NCBI GenBank assembly: GCA_945861765.1
Contig: CAMAWP010000011.1
Coordinates: 1-53,699 of the forward strand
Origin: Akkermansia muciniphila
GTDB taxonomy: Bacteria > Verrucomicrobiota > Verrucomicrobiia > Limisphaerales > SIBE01
Reading direction: 5' to 3'
DNA: 53,699 bases
Shown: piece by piece, positions 15,110 through 23,614 of the stretch
Numbering within the stretch: the stretch's first letter is position 1
How the letters are laid out: each line of letters opens with the position of its first letter
The notes under the pieces: model-generated
What the model saw: the letters and a program-made list of their open reading frames with translations, nothing else
Told to the model about the DNA's origin: nothing
Database searches by the model: none
Translations under genes and position numbers: made by a program

Positions 15110-15143
15110 ACGCGGCGTTCCTCGGATGAGTGTGACGCCGCGT
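15110..15143 (-). terminator. Hairpin in the gap before the DUF3150 gene
   Basis: Nine-bp arms ACGCGGCGT and ACGCCGCGT; on the minus strand the stem is followed by TTGCATTCC. It lies after the SymE-like stop at 15186 and before the DUF3150 start, so it probably ends the primase/SymE unit. The T-tract is short. Nothing else is seen in 14901-15185. Confidence 0.5.
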
Positions 15144-15185
15144 CTGCTTGTGTTTTGCTGTTGATTATGAACCAACGATCCAGGT

Positions 15186-15560
15186 TCAGGGTGAGTGATC
15201 CCGACAATTCACCGGGCGGTGAGGATCGCTGTCGGTTGGTGTTTCCTGGAATTGGAGCACCATTTCGCCGGCTTTGGAGTGATTGATCTCAACCCGATGA
15301 CCGGGCTTGAAGCCAGCTTGTTCGAGCCACTGGCCGGTAAGTCGAATGCGGGGCAGGATCTTGCCGCGGGCAAAGTCGCCGACGGTTTCGATCTTGAGTG
15401 TCCGCCGTCTTGAGCTGATGGGAGGATTCGGCCGAGTTAATCGACTGCCGGTCGTCGCCTCCTCTGGTGCGGACGTTACCGAGTTGGCCAGGGCCGAGTT
15501 GGGGTCCGCCGGACGTGTCACCGAGAGGGACAAGCCAGTCTGATTGGTTTGGATTTCCAT
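15186..15560 (-). CDS. SymE-like (AbrB/MazE-fold) protein, copy 2
   Basis: 124 residues with the start MEIQTNQTGLSLSV after GGAAGGACTAACC. After a polar, probably disordered N-terminus of about 60 residues comes LPRIRLTGQWLEQAGFKPGH then VEI and VLQF, the SymE/AbrB-like domain. It matches the domain at 2039-2461 closely, though the domains sit in different surroundings. It follows the primase gene with a 16-base gap on the same strand, so the two may be co-expressed. Confidence 0.7.
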   Translation of the reverse strand: MEIQTNQTGLSLSVTRPADPNSALANSVTSAPEEATTGSRLTRPNPPISSRRRTLKIETVGDFARGKILPRIRLTGQWLEQAGFKPGHRVEINHSKAGEMVLQFQETPTDSDPHRPVNCRDHSP

Positions 15561-15576
15561 TATGGTTAGTCCTTCC

Positions 15577-16578
15577 TCAACTCGGATTCATGCGGAGAAG
15601 CCGCATGAGTTCGTTCTTCGAGAGACCGTCCGGTTGCGCGCCTTCAGTGTCAAAGCGCACGGTTCTTACTTTGACCGACTGACCCAACCTATGGAGCGCA
15701 TCGGCTCTTCCTTTGCGTCCTGCCTCGTCTTCGTCGAACATCAGAATGACGTTCCTGAGAGGACTCGATGCTTTGGCGATGAGTTCTGCCTGCCTTTGGG
15801 AAAGCATGCTTCCCATGATGGCAACCACGCGCTGATGACCCGCTTGCCAGATTTTGATGCAGGCGAAGAACCCTTCGACAACGACTAACGGTGCGCTGAC
15901 ATCAGCCGTCATCGCCCGGTGCAGGTTGAAGAGCTCCAGAGATTTTCTGAATCCCTTGGGCAGTTTGTATTTCGGCTGGCTGTCGGAGGGTGTGCCCGGC
16001 CAACGCGCGGCATAAGCCACCAGTTGGCCCGAGGGGTTGTGGATCGGGATGGCAATCCAACCGGCCAAACTCCCGGTTTTGCAACAGCCAACTCCAAACG
16101 TCTGGATCGTTTCCTGGCAGAGACCTCGCTCCACCAGATAGGGATGGGTTCCGTCGAGGTGCGGCAACGTAAACCCCAAAGGTGAGTTTACGGTCGATTC
16201 GCAGGATCGATTCTGATTCCGCGACAGGTCTCGTGGCGACGGCGTTGGAATGCCCTTGGCTTCGGCCACGGGCGGCCGAATACCAAACCAATCCTGAATC
16301 AGAAGCCCTGCATCACGAATTCCGACGCCCTCCTTGCGGCTTACGAAATCGACAATGCTGCCTCCGACATGACAGTCCCCGAAGCAAATCCAACAGTTCT
16401 TGGAAGTGCTCACGCGGAACTGTGATTGATTGTGACCGGCATGAATGGGACAAGCTCCACTGAGGTTGTCCCCGCTCCGATGCAGTCGGTCGAGGAGTCC
16501 GTAATGACCCAGAATTTGGACCATGGACACGGACTTCTTTAGGGCATCGAAGCCAATAAACGTTTCTTTGACTTTCAT
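15577..16578 (-). CDS. DNA primase (CHC2 zinc finger and TOPRIM)
   Basis: 333 residues from the ATG at 16578 (MKVKETFIGFDALKKSVSMV). The zinc finger is CPIHAGHNQS...NCWICFGDC (about 42-66), the CHC2 type. The TOPRIM domain shows APLVVVEGFFACIKIW (catalytic glutamate) and ILMFDEDEAGRKG (DxD), about 230-300. The central RNA-polymerase-like domain of DnaG is reduced, as in plasmid and phage primases. It lies next to an SSB and close to an integrase, pointing to self-replication or conjugal-style transfer of the element. The longer open frame to 16881 is rejected. Confidence 0.9.
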   Translation of the reverse strand: MKVKETFIGFDALKKSVSMVQILGHYGLLDRLHRSGDNLSGACPIHAGHNQSQFRVSTSKNCWICFGDCHVGGSIVDFVSRKEGVGIRDAGLLIQDWFGIRPPVAEAKGIPTPSPRDLSRNQNRSCESTVNSPLGFTLPHLDGTHPYLVERGLCQETIQTFGVGCCKTGSLAGWIAIPIHNPSGQLVAYAARWPGTPSDSQPKYKLPKGFRKSLELFNLHRAMTADVSAPLVVVEGFFACIKIWQAGHQRVVAIMGSMLSQRQAELIAKASSPLRNVILMFDEDEAGRKGRADALHRLGQSVKVRTVRFDTEGAQPDGLSKNELMRLLRMNPS

Positions 16579-16602
16579 TAGGTTTCCTTTCCCCCAAAAA
16601 GC

Positions 16603-16630
16603 AAAAAGGAGAGCGGGGAGCTCTCCTTTG
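16603..16630 (-). terminator. Rho-independent terminator
   Basis: Arms GGAGAGC and GCTCTCC with a five-base loop; on the minus strand the stem is followed by TTTTTGCTTTTT. It ends the SSB gene at 16656 before the primase start at 16578. Confidence 0.85.
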
Positions 16631-16655
16631 CCTGGTGAGGATGTTGAGTCGATGG

Positions 16656-16973
16656 TTAGTTCTTCAGGAGCGTGATGGACCGATTGAAGGCCACCACTTC
16701 CGTAGTGAATTTCCGTTCGCCCTTGGTATCGTAGCTTGAGGTGAGGATGCGCCCTTCCAATTCGATATAAGTCCCTTGCCCGTTTTGGACAAGAGATCGT
16801 TCCAAATCTTCGGACGGACTGAATACGAGACAGGGGATATGCGTCGCGCGGTCTTTGGACCCGTTCTCGTCGGCGCCCCATTGAGCGGCGATGGTGAACA
16901 GCAACACTTTTCGCTCACTGCCTCTGACGACCGCGTTTTTTACTAAGCGTCCGGCTATGGCACAGATGTTCAT
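16656..16973 (-). CDS. Single-stranded DNA-binding protein (SSB/PriB OB fold), copy 2
   Basis: 105 residues from the ATG at 16973 (MNICAIAGRLVKNAVVRGSE), preceded by AAAGGAAAAA. The OB-fold pattern ICAIAGRLVKNA, KVLLFTIAAQW, IPCLVFSPSEDLERSL, GTYIELEGRI and TEVVAFNRSITLL matches SSB-type proteins and its paralogue at 8275-8628. No acidic C-terminal tail. It lies directly upstream of the primase on the same strand, with a terminator between them. Confidence 0.8.
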   Translation of the reverse strand: MNICAIAGRLVKNAVVRGSERKVLLFTIAAQWGADENGSKDRATHIPCLVFSPSEDLERSLVQNGQGTYIELEGRILTSSYDTKGERKFTTEVVAFNRSITLLKN

Positions 16974-17128
16974 TTTTTCCTTTCTTGGTTGTTCCGCCTC
17001 GCTGTAAGGCCTCTGGAGATTCCGCAACAGGCGGAATGGGCCTTCTCAGACGAATGGGAAAATGGATCGAAGCTCACGCTGACTTGAGGCGTGGTTCGTG
17101 GTTTCTGGTGTGTGAATTCGTGAAGCCG

Positions 17129-17146
17129 GTCTCGTGAGAACGAGAC
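17129..17146. repeat. Short perfect hairpin
   Basis: GTCTCGT, loop GAGA, ACGAGAC. It lies just after the 54-residue gene on the minus strand and has no T-tract on either side. Possible transcript end or recombination-site structure. Confidence 0.4.
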
Positions 17147-17173
17147 AGACTTTATGAAGCTTACCTGAAAAGG

Positions 17174-17338
17174 TTAGCGGTGGAATTCACTTTCGAGGGA
17201 ATAGGAAAGAGCGTGAAACTGCTTGTAGCGTTCGATCAAGTGATCGAGCTTTCGATTGATGTCACTCAACATGAGCCGCAACTCGCGTGCGATCTGCAGG
17301 AATTCCTTTCGACACTGGATCGGTTTTCTTTTGGACAT
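17174..17338 (-). CDS. Small hypothetical protein, 54 residues
   Basis: Frame MSKRKPIQCRKEFLQIAREL through DINRKLDHLIERYKQFHAL to the stop TAA at 17174. It is strongly helical with a heptad-like pattern, as in a small DNA-binding or dimerisation protein. It lies 70 bases downstream of the integrase gene on the same strand, where excisionase-like genes are often found; that link is speculative. The opposite-strand frame of 80 codons is less convincing. Confidence 0.5.
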   Translation of the reverse strand: MSKRKPIQCRKEFLQIARELRLMLSDINRKLDHLIERYKQFHALSYSLESEFHR

Positions 17339-17408
17339 ATTGAGAAAATGGAAGCGGCCAACTTAAAAAGGCTTGCTGGCAAATGGATCGGAAAGAGCAG
17401 AGGCGAGT

Positions 17409-18599
17409 TCAGGAGTCTCTAGGTGAAGTCTGGCTGATTGCGGATTGACGTTTGCGTTGGATGGCCGCTTCCACTTCCTGAACGCTGGGATGGTGTGCGA
17501 GGATGCGGTTGATCGATTCCAGGTTAGTTTGAAGCTGTTCGATGGTTTGAGACATTTTCTGGATGGTTCCATCTTTGATCCGGGTTTCTTGCCGAACCGC
17601 AGTCAACTCGTCTTTCAACTGGCTGAGTTCGGTATGGGTGAACTTCTGGTCCAGGTCTTTGGTTTCCATTCCGGCCCGCGAGATGTAAATGTCGGGCATG
17701 TTGCTGCTGAATTTCCAGCCGTAGCGATAGCAGAGTTCCTGTCTGTTTAACTTGTTTGCGTAGTAGGTGGCCGAACTGTGCCGGAACAGGTGCGGATAGA
17801 CGGTACGTTGCAGGACCCTGCGGCCAAGTCGCCGGAGACACATGCGCATGCCGTTGTAGGTCCCGACAAAAACCGGGTCCTGAGCCTTCACCCCGGTAGC
17901 GATGCGCTCCCTCAAATACTCCTGGACTGAGTCGAGGCTGTAGCGCCAGTAGAGAGATATGGTCCGGCCTTTGGTTTTGGAGTATTCCTCCTTAAGGGTG
18001 ATTTTGACGAAGTTTTCCTTCCCCTCCGGCAGATGGATGTCTTCATAACGAATGTTCAGGAACTCCTGGGCGCGAGCGCCCGAGTCGAACAACAGGCAGA
18101 CGAAAAAGCGCTGTTCAGCGGTCCGACACTCCCGATAAAGCAGTTCCACTTCTTGTTCCGACAGGAAATCCGGGGTTTTGGGTTTGTCGCGGGTGTCGAG
18201 CCAGCCGACCAAAGGAAGGGCGGCGGCGGTGCCCAATCGCCATTTGAGAAAAATTTTGAGGCCCTTGCGGAAGTCCGTCTTGGTCGCGTGGGCGTAAGGT
18301 CTTCCCTTGATCTGGCTAATGATCTGGTCCCCAGCCAGCGCTTTCTCGAATCGCTCGATGTCCTTCTCCGTGATACGGGGAATGGGTTTATTCAGGAATT
18401 CCAGTGGAAGCTTCAGCATGTCGAGATACTTGCAGAGCCGCCTGTCCGAAATGCGTCTGCCCCTATTGACCTTTCCCACCGCGGCTTCTTCGAGGAATGT
18501 CTGCAAATCCCGCTGAACCACCACCGGAACCTTCCATCTCTTAATCCCGCGCAATCGGGAGGCCAGGTCGTCGTACATAACGCGGATGATTTCAGGCAT
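17409..18599 (-). CDS. Tyrosine recombinase (phage-type integrase)
   Basis: 396 residues. The catalytic domain shows the first arginine in LLFDSGARAQEFLNIRYEDI, a conserved lysine-containing hairpin (KEEYSKTKGRTISLYW), HLFRHSSATYYANKL for HxxR, GWKFSSNMPDIYISRAG with the nucleophilic tyrosine. A core-binding domain occupies about 60-150. The last 85 residues form a predicted coiled coil (VRQETRIKDGTIQKMSQTIE), an addition not found in simple integrases. It probably integrates or excises the element. Confidence 0.9.
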   Translation of the reverse strand: MPEIIRVMYDDLASRLRGIKRWKVPVVVQRDLQTFLEEAAVGKVNRGRRISDRRLCKYLDMLKLPLEFLNKPIPRITEKDIERFEKALAGDQIISQIKGRPYAHATKTDFRKGLKIFLKWRLGTAAALPLVGWLDTRDKPKTPDFLSEQEVELLYRECRTAEQRFFVCLLFDSGARAQEFLNIRYEDIHLPEGKENFVKITLKEEYSKTKGRTISLYWRYSLDSVQEYLRERIATGVKAQDPVFVGTYNGMRMCLRRLGRRVLQRTVYPHLFRHSSATYYANKLNRQELCYRYGWKFSSNMPDIYISRAGMETKDLDQKFTHTELSQLKDELTAVRQETRIKDGTIQKMSQTIEQLQTNLESINRILAHHPSVQEVEAAIQRKRQSAISQTSPRDS

Positions 18600-18640
18600 G
18601 AATGTGATCAGGGCTGGAACTACTTAAGCCTTTCGGAGAA

Positions 18641-18691
18641 TCGAACAGAAATGTGCGACGCCCACGCCGGGAGTTGAACAATTCTGTTCGA
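18641..18691. promoter_or_regulatory. Inverted and direct repeats upstream of the integrase
   Basis: Perfect 10-bp inverted arms TCGAACAGAA (18641-18650) and TTCTGTTCGA (18682-18691) lie 42-92 bases upstream of the integrase start. The word CGACGCCC occurs next to each (18656-18663 and 18689-18696). They could be a repressor operator or integrase arm sites. The gap between the integrase and methyltransferase genes (18600-18977) holds nothing else I recognise. Confidence 0.5.
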
Positions 18692-18875
18692 CGCCCAGAT
18701 CCAAGACTAGGCTCTTAGCTTTGGAAGTTTCTAAAAAGACGGACGCGAAACTCTGCGAAGCATAGGGAGGGCTGTGAATTCCGCCGTAACGATGCTCATT
18801 GCTTGCCTTGCTGGTCAGTTGATCGCTGAGCACGTTGATCCTTTTCCGAAGCAATCGTCCGCCAGATTTATTTAG

Positions 18876-20279
<1,404 letters not shown>

Positions 20280-20385
20280 TCGCCGAAACAATCTTGAGAT
20301 CTGTCAGAAGGTCGGACCTGGACCAATTTTGAGTTTGGGTACGATGCTGACCTCACATACCGGCGATCTGTGCTGTTTCAGATTC

Positions 20386-20562
20386 TTACTGAATTGCGCT
20401 TCTTTCCTTTCCTGGCTGGCCTTTCAGAATGCGCAACACAGCCTCCAGCACTTCAAGGGGATAGTCGTCAAGGTCTAGCTTGGCTGCATTGTCCGAGCGC
20501 TGCCTCGACTTGGTCCTGTCGTTGTGGCTCTTCTGTCGCGAGTTGGAATCTGGTGTTTTCAT
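20386..20562 (-). CDS. Small hypothetical protein, 58 residues
   Basis: ATG at 20562 (MKTPDSNSRQKSHNDRTKSR). The N-terminus is polar and basic, and the C-terminus forms a helix (LDDYPLEVLEAVLRILKGQ). It reads like a small DNA-binding or regulatory protein, converging with the methyltransferase gene. No family known. Confidence 0.45.
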   Translation of the reverse strand: MKTPDSNSRQKSHNDRTKSRQRSDNAAKLDLDDYPLEVLEAVLRILKGQPGKERSAIQ

Positions 20563-20671
20563 TAGATCACTCAATCAACAATACAACTAAAAGCTTGAAC
20601 TCAAAGAGTTCGGAACTTTGGGTAGGTTCGGTGGTTTCAGGCAATGATCTCCCACACATATACATGTGTAT

Positions 20672-21004
20672 TCAATCAGACTTTTTTCGCAGGAAGATGC
20701 GGTAGGGCCGATGGGACTTGTTTCTCCGGGCGCTCTGGCGGTCATACCAGATGGGAGGATCAGCATTTGCACCCACAGGCACGCTATTGGCCAAGTAGCG
20801 GAGTGCGAGGCTCACGGCATGGCCACTGCGATTGCACAACTTCATCAGGCGCGACAGGCTTAACGGGAACCGATAACAAGGTCGAGTTCCGGAAAGGTGC
20901 TGGTAATAGAAAACGATCTTCTCATAAACAAGCTCAAGAAGCCGGGTTTGCCGGGCATCCAGTTCTTCAACGATGCCCGACTGAATCCAAATCCGTCTCT
21001 CCAT
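20672..21004 (-). CDS. Hypothetical protein overlapping the HerA gene, 110 residues
   Basis: ATG at 21004 (MERRIWIQSGIVEELDARQT) with a strong AAGGAGG six bases before it. The start lies inside the end of the HerA-like gene by 38 bases in another frame. The N-terminus is helical (LDARQTRLLELVYEKIVFYYQ) and a winged-helix-like stretch LPLSLSRLMKLCNRSG follows; the tail is very basic. It may be a DNA-binding partner of HerA. No family is recognised. Confidence 0.55.
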   Translation of the reverse strand: MERRIWIQSGIVEELDARQTRLLELVYEKIVFYYQHLSGTRPCYRFPLSLSRLMKLCNRSGHAVSLALRYLANSVPVGANADPPIWYDRQSARRNKSHRPYRIFLRKKSD

Positions 21005-22355
21005 TCTCTTTGCCTCCTTCAAAGTCAGCCTTATCTTTACTTCGCTGAGTTGGAACCAATGGGAACCGCACAAAACAGGGTCCAGTGCGCCCTTTAATCT
21101 TGACGATGCCCTCACCTACGGCCAAGCGGTCCAAGAAGCCCTCGTCCTCTCGGTCCAGGAACAATGCGCGCCGAGCCGTGACGATATCCTCCTCATGTTG
21201 GAGCCCAAGGTAGATTTGGGTGTTGCAGTTTCCCAAGACGTAAACGGGGACCATGGACGGGTGCTGGGTGATCGTGACCAATCCTTCGCCAAAGCTGCGA
21301 ATCTCGCGGAAGACATTCTCCAAGCTATTGCTCGTCTGCTTGTCAACCTGAGTACGTGCGAAAAGGTTGTGGGCCTCCTCCAGAACGGTGATATGCCGCA
21401 AGGTGTTCGACTCGCCTTGGCCCAGGCGATAGAGGTGAATCCAGCGCAAGAAAATGTCGCTCAGGAAAACTCGGAGCGGCTTGGGCAATTCTTGATCGAG
21501 TTCGAGGATGACGGGTTGTTCCAAAAGCTCTTCTAGTTTGATCGGATGCCGAGCATTAAAGGCACCCGAGGCAGGTCCGAAGGTAAAGGTCTTGAGAATG
21601 CGGGAACAACTATCCTGCCATAACATGCGCCGACCCTTAAACTGAACGCGTTCCAGTTCCTGGCTTACGTCAAAGAAGTTGGGGTATTGCTCCGGTTGTC
21701 CTGAATAAAACCCGCATTTCTCGAATTCTTTATCGAACAACTCGATGAACACATCGGCCACACCAGGGCCGGAGATGTGAGATTTTTCCAACGCTTCCGC
21801 CACCACGCTGATCCAGGTCTTGGGATGAACTCCCGGAGGCCCGCGCAGGGGATTCCAGTTGAACGCACCGCCTGTCTTGCGTCCCACCGCATAGACTTTG
21901 ATCTTCTGCACACCGGTTACCGGCAAACTCCGCAAAGTTCGATAACTTCGCTTCCAGTCCATTACCAGGAATGGGATGCCCTTGGCCAGCAGCCCTAAGA
22001 GCAACAGTTGCGCGACATTGGTCTTACCCCCGCCAGTAATGGAAAAAATCCCGATGTGCTTGATGAAGTTTTCTCGTCGGAGATAAAGCGGGTAGAGCGG
22101 TTTAATTCCGTAGAAAAGTGTTCCAAGCAGGAACTCGCCGGACGCCGATTGAGCACTTGGCGGTGGTAACAGAATCGTTTCGTCTGCCGGACCGTGCCCC
22201 AAATATTGGATGGCCAGCAGGTGGATGAGCGATTCGGTCTCGCGCTTGGATTCGAGCGTCTCCGCGGTGACGTACGCCTGCCAGAGGACGTCCGCTTTCC
22301 GTCCGAGCAACGGTTTCAACTTTCTACAGATCGCTTTGAGTTCTTGTTCCAACAT
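20967..22355 (-). CDS. HerA-like / VirD4-superfamily ATPase
   Basis: 462 residues. Walker A is FSITGGGKTNVAQ (about 103-115), Walker B HITVLEEAHNLF (about 320-331), followed by a Q-rich sensor TQHPSMVPVYVLGNCNTQI, the DUF87/HerA-FtsK arrangement. The N-terminal region (about 1-90) includes PLYPLYLRRENFIKHIGI, the beta-barrel approach of HerA. Such motors move DNA in repair, packaging or transfer. Its partner is the coiled-coil gene overlapping it upstream by 32 bases. It is not next to a NurA nuclease, so a repair role is less likely than packaging or transfer. Confidence 0.85.
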   Translation of the reverse strand: MLEQELKAICRKLKPLLGRKADVLWQAYVTAETLESKRETESLIHLLAIQYLGHGPADETILLPPPSAQSASGEFLLGTLFYGIKPLYPLYLRRENFIKHIGIFSITGGGKTNVAQLLLLGLLAKGIPFLVMDWKRSYRTLRSLPVTGVQKIKVYAVGRKTGGAFNWNPLRGPPGVHPKTWISVVAEALEKSHISGPGVADVFIELFDKEFEKCGFYSGQPEQYPNFFDVSQELERVQFKGRRMLWQDSCSRILKTFTFGPASGAFNARHPIKLEELLEQPVILELDQELPKPLRVFLSDIFLRWIHLYRLGQGESNTLRHITVLEEAHNLFARTQVDKQTSNSLENVFREIRSFGEGLVTITQHPSMVPVYVLGNCNTQIYLGLQHEEDIVTARRALFLDREDEGFLDRLAVGEGIVKIKGRTGPCFVRFPLVPTQRSKDKADFEGGKENGETDLDSVGHR

Positions 22356-22773
22356 GGTTCATGAAGATGGCCCTGGAGCGGGCTTGTTCGTGGGCTTCCC
22401 AGATGGCCAGGAAATCGCGCATGACCAGGACAATGTCCTTCCAACAATCAACATCCTGAGAGCGCAGCTCTTTCTTCAGTTCCAATTGTCGTTGGTAAAG
22501 CGGAACTTTTTCCCGGTGTTCACGTTGATGGTAATTGGCCTGCCGAGTGAGGCCGTGGAGAATTTCTTGGAGTGAGCTTTGATCCTGCCGGATGCGAGTG
22601 AGATTGACCTCGCGGAGATTCAAGCGCTGCAGAATCTCCGCCGTCAGCACCTCCAGCTTTGTTTTGAGGATTCGTCCTTTCGAGTGGAGCAGGTTTTCGA
22701 GGGCACCAGGAGTGTCACCAGGTGTATCCTCACGCACCAGGTCAGTTCCATTGTTCGGAAAATAATCAGCCAT
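22324..22773 (-). CDS. Coiled-coil partner of the HerA-like ATPase
   Basis: 149 residues from the ATG at 22773 (MADYFPNNGTDLVREDTPGD). Residues about 30-140 are almost entirely helical with heptads (ILKTKLEVLTAEILQRLNL, YQRQLELKKELRS). The frame stays open to 23181 but that part lies opposite the winged-helix gene and lacks a binding site. Its end overlaps HerA by 32 bases, so the two are co-translated. Probably a structural or regulatory subunit; family unknown. Confidence 0.5.
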   Translation of the reverse strand: MADYFPNNGTDLVREDTPGDTPGALENLLHSKGRILKTKLEVLTAEILQRLNLREVNLTRIRQDQSSLQEILHGLTRQANYHQREHREKVPLYQRQLELKKELRSQDVDCWKDIVLVMRDFLAIWEAHEQARSRAIFMNHVGTRTQSDL

Positions 22774-22905
22774 CTCAGCGAGGAGAGAAGCCGTCGTTAA
22801 AAGTCTTGCTGCGATTTGGTTCGGAAGTTTTTGGCAACGATCTGACCAATTTCTCCGAAGGATTTGTGCACAAGGTTTATTAACTCTGGAGTGACGACAC
22901 AGGCG

Positions 22906-23487
22906 ATGAACCAACTCGAAAATGACCTGAAGTGGCTCCGACGGGGTGGCCAGCGTTCGGCTCTCGCGCAGGTCCTGAAAAAACCCATGACGGCAACTCA
23001 ACTTTGTCTGGCGGCGCGCCCCCTGAGTCCCCACGTTCAACTCCGGGACATCTGGTTTTTGATGAAACAATTTGAAGAGCGAGGGTTGGCCCTGTGCCTT
23101 AGTCCTCGGCAGAAAACGGGGCGGTTGTTCTGTCTGACAGATCACGGTCGCCAGGTGGTTGCGCACGGATTGGGAGTCCACGTCAAACCCATCGCGCGCC
23201 GTGTCAATTGGAAAAAGTATTCGCTCGTGGTGCGCGCGCGAATTCGAAAATTGACGCTGCTCGTTTTAGCCAAACTGACGGAAAGGCGCGATGCCATGGT
23301 TTCCGCCGCGGAGCTTCGGAAAATTTTACGTGAAGAGTATCCTGTCGGGTTGAATCCGGTGATTCGGGCCTTAAAGGAACTGCGAAGCCATGGACTCGTC
23401 GTTATCGCCGGAACGAAGAACAGCGGTCGCAACGCGTATCGGCTCACCTTAGCGGCGCGAAGAATCGTAACGCAGTTGCTCGCCTGA
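22906..23487 (+). CDS. Winged-helix DNA-binding protein, 193 residues
   Basis: ATG at 22906 (MNQLENDLKWLRRGGQRSAL); a TTG at 22864 would add 14 residues. Two winged-helix modules are visible: first, VLKKPMTATQLCLAA to RLFCLTDHGRQVVAHGL; second, VSAAELRKILREEYPVG to GRNAYRLTLAARRIV. The repeat of RALKELRSHGLVVI and LMKQFEERGLALCL recalls archaeal-type transcription regulators. It is divergent to the HerA unit and 127 bases upstream of the 506-residue gene, so it may regulate both. Confidence 0.65.
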   Translation: MNQLENDLKWLRRGGQRSALAQVLKKPMTATQLCLAARPLSPHVQLRDIWFLMKQFEERGLALCLSPRQKTGRLFCLTDHGRQVVAHGLGVHVKPIARRVNWKKYSLVVRARIRKLTLLVLAKLTERRDAMVSAAELRKILREEYPVGLNPVIRALKELRSHGLVVIAGTKNSGRNAYRLTLAARRIVTQLLA

Positions 23488-23614
23488 GCCGCATGCTGGC
23501 CATCGCAGACCAGGCAGGTTGATTCAGAGGAGGCCCCGATGGAACAGGGTGCAGCGTCAAGATGCCGGCACGACGCAAACCTTTTTAAAGCTGACTACCC
23601 TGTCGAATTGAATC

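Noticed and set aside
18651-18690. tRNA-like T-arm words (GTTCAACTC, TTCGATTC) upstream of the integrase
   Set aside because: No 5-bp stems around the loops and no anticodon arm, so there is no tRNA or tRNA fragment that I can support.
23142-23447. Minus-strand frame opposite the winged-helix gene
   Set aside because: The plus strand has two coherent winged-helix modules and a good start; the minus frame is a shadow.
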